Shown here: positions 14,969-19,826 of the stretch, in pieces
Layout: each line of letters begins with the position of its first letter
How positions within the stretch are numbered: position 1 is the first letter of the stretch
Assembly: GCA_016219795.1 (NCBI GenBank)
Contig: JACRKK010000108.1
Span: forward strand, 1-19,826
DNA: 19,826 nucleotides
Direction: 5' to 3'
Source of the DNA: Candidatus Woesearchaeota archaeon
GTDB taxonomy: Archaea > Nanobdellota > Nanobdellia > Woesearchaeales > JACRKL01
The notes under the pieces: model-generated
Databases searched by the model: none
What the model saw: the letters and a program-made list of their open reading frames with translations, nothing else
Told to the model about the DNA's origin: nothing
Translations under genes and position numbers: made by a program

Positions 14969-15160
14969 TCTTACTCCCCCGAGGCCACTAAATGAATCTC
15001 AAAGATATGCTGATTATTGCGATGATGGGCCTCTTAGTGGTAGCTGTGGGGGCCTTGTTGCAGAGCGGGTTCTGGAGTTCTAAGCAGGGCAGCCCGACGG
15101 GTTTTGTGGTAGGGGGGGATGCTTCTGGTGCAGCAGCTACTGTTTCTCTGAGGATGGGGG
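14966..15160 (+). repeat. Leader module copy 1 (direct repeat)
   Basis: First of three direct repeats. It includes promoter sequence shared with copy 3 (AAATCTTACTCCCC, then GAGGCCACTAAATGAA) and the leader coding part, including GATGCTTCTGG. Its end matches copy 2, not copy 3: both have TGAGGAT(G/A)GG, which is the ribosome binding site of the next gene. It is the most diverged of the three copies. Confidence 0.8.
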
Positions 15161-15177
15161 AATCACTATATGGATAA
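14992..15177 (+). CDS. Leader-module peptide 1 (61-residue membrane peptide)
   Basis: The product starts M-N-L-K-D-M, then has one hydrophobic span (about 6-24), then F-W-S-S and a Gly/Ser/Ala-rich tail with S-P-T-G-F-V-V and G-G-D-A-S-G-A-A. It is homologous to the N-terminus of the 768-residue surface protein and to leader peptide 2. The frame closes at TAA 15175-15177, 8 bases inside the next gene, whose ribosome binding site (15149-15160) lies in the tail. It is either a functional membrane micro-protein translationally coupled to the AlbA_2 gene, or the remnant 5' end of a duplicated surface-protein gene kept as promoter and ribosome landing site. Confidence 0.7.
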   Translation: MNLKDMLIIAMMGLLVVAVGALLQSGFWSSKQGSPTGFVVGGDASGAAATVSLRMGESLYG

Positions 15178-16495
15178 CAAAGAGTTAGATTCCATTCTAC
15201 AGGAAGGCGAAGGGTTTAAGATTGAGTTTAAAGAAGGCATCAGCAATTTAGATAAAGAGATGGTTGCTTTTGCAAATGCAGAGGGAGGGAGGATATTTCT
15301 TGGCGTGACTGATGCAGGCAAAGCGGTGGGGATAACCCCAACCAACGCCTTTACATCACAGATTCAAGATATAGCAAATAACTGCGATCCTTCGGTAACT
15401 ATTTCCCTTAAAAAAGTGGATTGTATCTTAGTGGTTGAGGTAGAAGAAGGGAAACAAAAACCTTACCGGTGCTCCTCTGGATTTTATATGAGAGTTGGCC
15501 CTAATTCTCAGAAGATGAAAACTGGTGACATTAGGAATCTGATTTTTGCACAAGGTCAGATTAAATTTGATAATCAGCAAATGAATACCTTTGACTTTAA
15601 AGATTTTGACCAAGAAGCCTTTGTGGATTACCTTAAAAGAGCAGGCATACCCCCTGCCAAGGATAAGAAGAGTAGATTGTTTAATCTTGGCGTTTTTGAT
15701 GGTATAACACTCAATAATACAGGTGTTTTATTTTTTTCTAAGAACCCCAAAAAGTATTTGATTAACGCCTATGTAACTTGTGCAAGGTACAAAGGAACTG
15801 ATAAAGTTAATGTTATTGACCGAAAAGACATTGAAGCGAATGTAGTAAAGCAGTTGGAAGATTCCATAAAATTCATTGAGAGAAACACTACACTTTCCTA
15901 TGAAATCAAAGGTCTTATAAGAAAAGAGATTCCGGAATACCCCCTTGAAGCTTTGAGAGAAGCTATCCTTAATGCTCTGATGCATAGGGATTATACTGAA
16001 CGGGGAGCAAATGTCCAGATAGATATTTTTGATGACCGGATATCCATTACTAATATTGGGGGGCTTATTAAACCCCTAACCAAGGAAAGGCTTGGTGAGA
16101 TAGCTGTGAGAAGGAACCCCCTTATTGCGGACCTTTTTTACAGAATAAATCTTGTGGAAAAGATGGGGACTGGCATTAAGCGGATGCAGGAAGAGTGCAT
16201 TAAACAGGGGAATATTACACTGGAGATTAAAACGAATGGATACTTTATTGCAACGTTCCGGAGAACTGCCCCAGTAACTGCCTCTGTAAATGCCCCTCTA
16301 AAAGTATCAGCATTGCAAACAGAAATCTTAAAGAAGGTTGTCACTAATAATTCTATGACCTATACACAATTAGCAGACATTTTAAAACGGGATAAGGCAA
16401 CAATCCGTAGGAACATCCAGAAATTAAAAGAGTTAGGTATCATGAAGAGAATTGGGTCCGACAAAGGTGGCCACTGGGAGGTTTTGCTCAAATGA
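15170..16495 (+). CDS. AlbA_2 (Schlafen-type) / GHKL ATPase-like transcriptional regulator
   Basis: This is a COG2865-type protein, often annotated as a RecG-related regulator although it is not a helicase. Residues about 10-125 are the AlbA_2 domain: F-K-I-E-F-K-E (16-22) and A-N-A-E-G-G-R-I-F-L-G-V-T-D (35-48). Residues about 255-345 are the C-terminal ATPase-like part: R-E-A-I-L-N-A-L-M-H-R-D-Y (263-275), I-T-N-I-G-G (293-298), R-R-N-P-L-I-A (314-320), and E-K-M-G-T-G-I (330-336). Residues about 382-441 form a winged HTH. Such proteins are commonly mobile and linked to stress, defence or toxin loci. The gene looks AT-richer than the riboflavin and tfb genes by eye, which hints at transfer. 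Its start overlaps leader 1 by 8 bases, and its stop overlaps the ATG of leader 2 by 4 bases. Confidence 0.88.
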   Translation: MDNKELDSILQEGEGFKIEFKEGISNLDKEMVAFANAEGGRIFLGVTDAGKAVGITPTNAFTSQIQDIANNCDPSVTISLKKVDCILVVEVEEGKQKPYRCSSGFYMRVGPNSQKMKTGDIRNLIFAQGQIKFDNQQMNTFDFKDFDQEAFVDYLKRAGIPPAKDKKSRLFNLGVFDGITLNNTGVLFFSKNPKKYLINAYVTCARYKGTDKVNVIDRKDIEANVVKQLEDSIKFIERNTTLSYEIKGLIRKEIPEYPLEALREAILNALMHRDYTERGANVQIDIFDDRISITNIGGLIKPLTKERLGEIAVRRNPLIADLFYRINLVEKMGTGIKRMQEECIKQGNITLEIKTNGYFIATFRRTAPVTASVNAPLKVSALQTEILKKVVTNNSMTYTQLADILKRDKATIRRNIQKLKELGIMKRIGSDKGGHWEVLLK

Positions 16496-16696
16496 ATTTC
16501 AAAGATATGCTAATCATTGCAGTAATGGGTTTGGTAGTAGTAGCTGTAGGTGGTGTGCTGCAGGGTGGGTTCTGGAGTTCTGCATTTGGAGAAAAAGGAG
16601 TTTGGAGTTCCGGGAATGCTGTATCAAGCCCGACGGGTCTTGTGGTAGGGGGGGATGCTTCTGGAGCAGCGGTGACTGCTCCGTTGAGGATAGGAG
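16490..16696 (+). repeat. Leader module copy 2 (direct repeat)
   Basis: Nearly identical to copy 3: about five substitutions by eye up to the GTGACTG end. The main difference is 30 extra bases carrying a second W-S-S unit. It has no promoter of its own; similarity to copy 3 begins only at AAATGAA, where the AlbA_2 gene ends. Its end resembles copy 1 and holds the ribosome binding site of PIN gene 2. Confidence 0.85.
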
Positions 16697-16707
16697 TGAA
16701 ACCATGA
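16492..16707 (+). CDS. Leader-module peptide 2 (71-residue membrane peptide)
   Basis: M-N-F-K-D-M is followed by one hydrophobic span, then a duplicated F-W-S-S / V-W-S-S stretch and the S-S-P-T-G-L-V-V and G-G-D-A-S-G-A-A tail, ending near R-I-G-V-K-P. Its ATG overlaps the AlbA_2 stop, and its TGA overlaps the ATG of PIN gene 2, both as ATGA. GGAGTGA (16693-16699) near its end is the ribosome binding site of the PIN gene. This puts the leader in the middle of an apparent AlbA_2 - leader - PIN operon. Functional membrane peptide or retained 5' fragment, as for copy 1. Confidence 0.7.
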   Translation: MNFKDMLIIAVMGLVVVAVGGVLQGGFWSSAFGEKGVWSSGNAVSSPTGLVVGGDASGAAVTAPLRIGVKP

Positions 16708-17225
16708 AACGCCTGCTTTTAGATTCTTCAGTGTATGGTGAATTAATTTTGGATGAAAAAACGCTAGGCCTTCTTATCACTCTGTATGCTAAACATGAAG
16801 TGGTACTTTATGGAAATAATGTAATTAGGCAGGAACTGAAAGATACCCCTAAAAAAGTAAAGCAGGACAACAAAAGCAAGAAAATGCTGCTTTTGCAGCT
16901 GTATGACTCTTTCATTCGCAAACAAAACCACAATATTCCCCTTGGGCATCTTGCAGAAGTTCTTGCGCAGGAATATTTTAAGGTGTATAAGTTGGAAGCA
17001 GGATCACTTTCATTTGAGGAGCTTGTGCATGATTTCCTTATTGTTGCATCAGCAAGCCTCAAAGAACTGGACATCGTTGTTTCCCATGATGAAAAATCCC
17101 TGCTTTCACCACCAAGCCTTGCAGCCTATAAACAAGTGAATCAATGTAACGGCCTGAGAAATCCGCAGTTTTATAAGTATAATGCTTTCAAGAAGGTTTT
17201 AAATTTTGTAAACCTTCCGGTGTGA
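16704..17225 (+). CDS. PIN-domain protein 2 (VapC-like)
   Basis: Paralog of the gene at 14338. The predicted active-site acids are Asp7 in L-L-D-S-S, Glu44 in R-Q-E-L, Asp110 in V-H-D-F-L-I-V-A, and Asp129 in S-H-D. It has 173 residues. The start at 16704 is set by the ribosome binding site 7 bases upstream and the 4-base overlap with leader 2; the frame is open further upstream only as an artefact of the overlapping genes. The last 27 bases overlap the convergent 42-residue micro-ORF. A role as the toxin or nuclease of a cassette is inferred, not shown. Confidence 0.82.
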   Translation: MKRLLLDSSVYGELILDEKTLGLLITLYAKHEVVLYGNNVIRQELKDTPKKVKQDNKSKKMLLLQLYDSFIRKQNHNIPLGHLAEVLAQEYFKVYKLEAGSLSFEELVHDFLIVASASLKELDIVVSHDEKSLLSPPSLAAYKQVNQCNGLRNPQFYKYNAFKKVLNFVNLPV

Positions 17226-17327
17226 GGCGATGTTGATGAATTCCTTCATTGCACTGACAAATTCAGGGTCTTTGTTTGCTGCCCTGATTTTAGTCAAGAG
17301 TTGTTTCCATGATGCTGTTGTCGTCAT
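17199..17327 (-). CDS. 42-residue micro-protein convergent with PIN gene 2
   Basis: The ATG at 17327 opens a 42-codon frame to TAA at 17201-17199. The product starts M-T-T-T-A-S-W-K-Q-L-L, then has K-D-P-E-F-V-S-A-M-K-E-F-I, and a basic end. The K-Q-L and K-D-P-E-(Y/F)-V-x-A-M-x-E-F-I parts match the micro-protein after PIN gene 1, while the linker between them and the C-terminus have diverged, which is a pattern of protein-level constraint. A TATA box centred about 28 bases before the ATG supports separate expression. Confidence 0.6.
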   Translation of the reverse strand: MTTTASWKQLLTKIRAANKDPEFVSAMKEFINIASHRKVYKI

Positions 17328-17351
17328 ACCCTTTAAGGGGAACAGCCAACT

Positions 17352-17359
17352 ATTTAAAT
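17352..17359. promoter_or_regulatory. Second symmetric TATA box firing both ways
   Basis: ATTTAAAT is palindromic. Its centre lies about 27 bases before the ATG at 17383 on the plus strand and about 28 before the ATG at 17327 on the minus strand. The bases between box and plus-strand ATG are nearly the same as at copy 1. The GGAGG at 17371-17375 would lie upstream of the predicted start and so would not act as a ribosome binding site. Confidence 0.55.
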
Positions 17360-17540
17360 CTTACTCCCCTGGAGGCCACTAAATGAATTTCAAAGATATG
17401 CTGATTATTGCAGTAATGGGTTTGGTAGTGGTAGCTGTAGGTGGTGTGCTGCAGGGCGGAGTTTGGAGTTCCGGGAATGCTGTATCAAGCCCGACGGGTC
17501 TTGTGGTAGTGGGGGATGCTTCTGGAGCAGCGGTGACTGC
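17356..17540 (+). repeat. Leader module copy 3 (direct repeat)
   Basis: It carries the promoter part shared with copy 1 and the coding part shared with copies 1 and 2. Relative to copy 2 it lacks 30 bases between two GG(G/A)GTT-like W-S-S codon blocks. Here the leader runs on in frame into a long surface protein instead of stopping. Confidence 0.85.
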
Positions 17541-19689
17541 GACAGCCCCTTCTTTTGGTGCGATAAGTATAGAGGTAAAGAAAGGGGATAAACTAGCCAA
17601 CGGAGCAACAATTAAGTGTGGTAATTGCGGACCTAATTCAATAGCCATTACCGCAAGCACAAATGAAATGGGTGTTGCCACCATGTCAACAGTCAGGGTA
17701 GGAAAACACAGCTTAACCGTTATTCTTTCAGATAGCGATGGTTCCAACACAAAAACGCAGGATGTAACAGTAGAAACAGATAATCTTGCTCAAATTACTG
17801 TCACTTTCTCAGGAACAGAAGTACCTGCCCGGAAAGATACGGGAATCAAACTTGCGATAGAAGGTGCACCCACAGATTCTGCAGAGAGAGGAAGCCAAAT
17901 CACGCTGAAAGCACTAGGTGGTAAATCTCCTTATCTTTGGAGTGTTGAACCAGCAAGTGCACTTTCAGGTGATTCTAATAAAAACACAGTAACCATAACC
18001 ATTCCAGATACAGGTACAGAAATAAAAGTAAGCCTCTTTGACTCAAGCGATACTCACAGGAGCACCCCCGTCACCGCAACCATCCTTATCAACCAAGTAT
18101 CCGAGCCAAAAATATGTATGAAGGACGGTGACTGTAAAAACAAAGCACCGGGAGATAAAGCAGGCGATACCAAATGCACCCCTACAGATGGAACGCCAGA
18201 TTCAGGATTTAATTATTGCGTTCTCCAGATGTCAAATAGTGCTTTAACCTGCGTAGAAAAGTGTTCAGCAGCCCCGCCAGGCAAAGGGCCAACCAATGGT
18301 GATTATGATTTAGATGGCGTACCTAACGGCAAAGACAGATGCCCCGACACTCCTAATGGAACAGCAAAAAAAGATGTAGATGCAGACGGCTGTACAATTG
18401 CCCAGAAAGAAAACCAGATTATATGCAGAAAAGGACAATATGAAAATAAAGACGTCTGCCAATACCCCATCTGCTTCGACCAGTTGTGCGGTTCTGACCC
18501 CAATTATAAGTGCCCAAAAAATGGCGGCACCTGCACCAACGCAGCCCAAAATTGCAATGGCCTTCTGGGTAATCTCGGCTGCCTAGCCACAGATGTCTGC
18601 ACCAAACAGGGAGGTGCAGATTACAACACCCTCCCAAGTGGAGGCAAAGTCACCGGCTGCACCGCACCTGCGGTATGCTGTGTGCCTTCGCGAACAGGCG
18701 ATGACGCCATAAAAACTCTCGGCTCCTGCGCCGAGCAATGCTACAATTACGGCAAAGGAAAGAACCCAGAGACCAGTGGAATCCTCTGCGACTGCCCGGC
18801 AAACTGCAAACTTCCAGACGTCCGCGTCAATGGCATGGACTGCTCAGGCAACGAGCGGCAGCAAGACCAGACGGGCTGCAGCTTAAATAAAGACGGCTTC
18901 TGCCCGCCGGAATGCCAGGCCCTTCCCTTCCTCGACAGAGACTGCTGGTCTGACCGAAACGCAGGAGACATCATTGGCGGCTTAATCATGCGCGGTCTCA
19001 TCAACAACGCAGAATTTAGGAAATTCATGGAACAGGTAGACAAATTAACAGGCTACATCGATCCAAGCTACTGGCAGCAATCCATGTGCCATCCTGCCAA
19101 CAAAGGTGCACCTGTCGGCTCTGTCCCTACAACCACAGGCCTTGCCGGATGGATGGCAGCTGAAAAAGCACGCTACAACGAGACCCACTATATCTACAAC
19201 ATCTACTGGCAGCTGGGTGGTATAGATGAAATCGTTCGCTACAAAGTCAAGATGAAGGCAAAAAACGGGGCCCTCACTCAAGAACTACCCAGAAACCCAA
19301 ACAAATACTACCTGCTCAATAGGGGCAGTTCGCATGTGACAGCAAAAACCGCATCGGTCCTTATCAGCACCGTCGACTACAGCGAGATTTGTTTAGACAT
19401 TGACGGCTGCGAAGAATTCCCCTTTAACGGCCCAAATGGTCTTGACCTCACCGACAGAGGAAACTACGACAAAAGTAAATGCAACAAATGGGGCAGCAAA
19501 TTCCCAGTCAACACCCTGCCTAGCGTCGCATCCAAAGACATGTGGTGCAACAAAGTGAGTGCTGCTGGTGGCGTTTATGCAATATCCAAAGAAAACGCAC
19601 CGCCACCTCCTTCCAACGACAACAGATCATTGGCTGCTTCAGAACAGACCCAAGACAGCATCTACTGCCAGCCCCAAGAGGTATGCTAA
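17383..19689 (+). CDS. 768-residue cysteine-rich surface protein with leader module and TSP3-like motif
   Basis: Residues 1-25 carry the leader with one hydrophobic span (signal anchor or signal peptide), then a Ser/Gly-rich stretch to about 55. Residues about 58-145 and 147-238 look like two beta-sandwich, Ig-like domains, the second with P-Y-L-W-S-V. Residues 307-337 contain D-x-D-x-D-G-V-P-N-x-x-D-x-C-P-D-T-P-x-G, a thrombospondin type 3 calcium-binding motif. About 345-525 is dense in paired cysteines. About 526-768 is a distinct domain with Y-W-Q-Q-S-M-C and N-I-Y-W-Q-L-G-G. Sequons are few. From about base 18450 codons end in C far more often than before, so the gene may be a fusion of two histories. 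A gene with a pilin-like N-terminus starts one base after the stop. Probably part of a cell-surface assembly. Confidence 0.85.
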   Translation: MNFKDMLIIAVMGLVVVAVGGVLQGGVWSSGNAVSSPTGLVVVGDASGAAVTATAPSFGAISIEVKKGDKLANGATIKCGNCGPNSIAITASTNEMGVATMSTVRVGKHSLTVILSDSDGSNTKTQDVTVETDNLAQITVTFSGTEVPARKDTGIKLAIEGAPTDSAERGSQITLKALGGKSPYLWSVEPASALSGDSNKNTVTITIPDTGTEIKVSLFDSSDTHRSTPVTATILINQVSEPKICMKDGDCKNKAPGDKAGDTKCTPTDGTPDSGFNYCVLQMSNSALTCVEKCSAAPPGKGPTNGDYDLDGVPNGKDRCPDTPNGTAKKDVDADGCTIAQKENQIICRKGQYENKDVCQYPICFDQLCGSDPNYKCPKNGGTCTNAAQNCNGLLGNLGCLATDVCTKQGGADYNTLPSGGKVTGCTAPAVCCVPSRTGDDAIKTLGSCAEQCYNYGKGKNPETSGILCDCPANCKLPDVRVNGMDCSGNERQQDQTGCSLNKDGFCPPECQALPFLDRDCWSDRNAGDIIGGLIMRGLINNAEFRKFMEQVDKLTGYIDPSYWQQSMCHPANKGAPVGSVPTTTGLAGWMAAEKARYNETHYIYNIYWQLGGIDEIVRYKVKMKAKNGALTQELPRNPNKYYLLNRGSSHVTAKTASVLISTVDYSEICLDIDGCEEFPFNGPNGLDLTDRGNYDKSKCNKWGSKFPVNTLPSVASKDMWCNKVSAAGGVYAISKENAPPPPSNDNRSLAASEQTQDSIYCQPQEVC

Positions 19690-19690
19690 G

Positions 19691-19826
19691 ATGAAAAAAG
19701 CGCAAGTCACCTTATTTATCATCATTGCTATCGTTGTCCTTCTTTTGGGAGGGATAGGTTATTATGTCCTCACTCACCAAAAACAGGACGCTCCACCTGC
19801 AGAACAACAGCAAAACGTAGTCTACA
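19691..19826 (+). CDS. Pilin-like or membrane-anchored protein, truncated by window edge
   Basis: Only the first 45 codons are visible. The product begins M-K-K-A-Q-V-T-L-F, followed by a single long hydrophobic segment rich in Ile/Val/Leu and then a Gln/Pro/Ala-rich stretch. The short basic start followed by A-Q-V-T-L-F and a hydrophobic helix resembles archaeal class III (prepilin-like) signal sequences; the exact cleavage site is uncertain. It starts one base after the stop of the 768-residue protein, so the two are likely co-transcribed. Confidence 0.75.
   Translation, partial: MKKAQVTLFIIIAIVVLLLGGIGYYVLTHQKQDAPPAEQQQNVVY

Noticed and set aside
16452..16703. N-terminal extension of PIN protein 2 giving a 257-residue product
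   Set aside because: It overlaps the AlbA_2 3' end and all of leader 2 in another frame. The 16704 start has a ribosome binding site and the normal PIN N-terminus.
17371..17375. GGAGG as ribosome binding site of the 768-residue protein
   Set aside because: The TATA box places the transcript start at about 17382, downstream of it, and the distance to the ATG is too long at copy 3; at copy 1 the motif is only GAGG.
14966..17540. Leader repeats as a CRISPR array or insertion-sequence ends
   Set aside because: The repeats are long, coding, in direct orientation and irregularly spaced; no transposase or inverted terminal repeats are seen.

Overview
The window reads as archaeal chromosome, most likely from a DPANN lineage of the Woesearchaeota/Nanoarchaeota type. 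The support is a transcription factor B gene, an archaeal-type riboflavin synthase, a CTP-dependent riboflavin kinase with an HTH domain, an archaeal NMN adenylyltransferase, and TATA boxes centred about 27 bases before start codons (several transcripts look leaderless). The lineage call rests on gene style and is an inference; the domain Archaea is secure. There are no rRNA or tRNA genes and no CRISPR array that I can see.

Left part (1-5370). A secreted lipoprotein with four tandem Ig/cadherin-like domains (241-1482) converges on, and overlaps, a five-gene riboflavin operon on the minus strand. In transcription order the operon is ribK/rbkR, ribC, ribH, ribBA, ribD, with 4-base overlaps or a 1-base gap at every junction. 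The pathway is hybrid: the early steps (RibBA, fused RibD) are of bacterial type, while the late steps (RibH, RibC, CTP-dependent kinase) are archaeal. A perfect palindrome just upstream of the operon's TATA box is a candidate operator for the kinase-regulator.

Middle part (5365-10901). A minus-strand operon encodes an unrecognised winged-helix-like protein, ScpB, and a 47-residue zinc-ribbon protein that is easily missed. A plus-strand pair encodes a site-2-protease-like membrane peptidase and NadM. These are followed by minus-strand tfb and three tandem, diverged paralogs of an unknown protein family.

Right part (10950-19826). This is accessory and surface-oriented. It starts with a 1105-residue secreted, sequon-rich, cysteine-rich protein. 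An unusual array follows: PIN-domain gene 1, a small convergent ORF, leader module copy 1, an AlbA_2/Schlafen-type ATPase-like regulator, leader copy 2, PIN-domain gene 2, a second small convergent ORF, and leader copy 3 fused to a 768-residue cysteine-rich surface protein. The leader module encodes a short membrane-spanning peptide. Copies 1 and 2 end by overlapping the start of the next gene, and their tails carry that gene's ribosome binding site. Copies 1 and 3 share a promoter with a near-symmetric TATA box, which appears to fire both ways: right into the leader and left into a 35- or 42-residue protein that shares a KDPE(Y/F)V motif.

This repeat-plus-payload array, with two paralogous PIN genes each followed by a related convergent micro-ORF, is the best candidate for an undescribed system. 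It could be a toxin-antitoxin or defence cassette island built on a surface-protein leader. Function is not shown by sequence alone. The window ends inside a gene with a pilin-like N-terminus.
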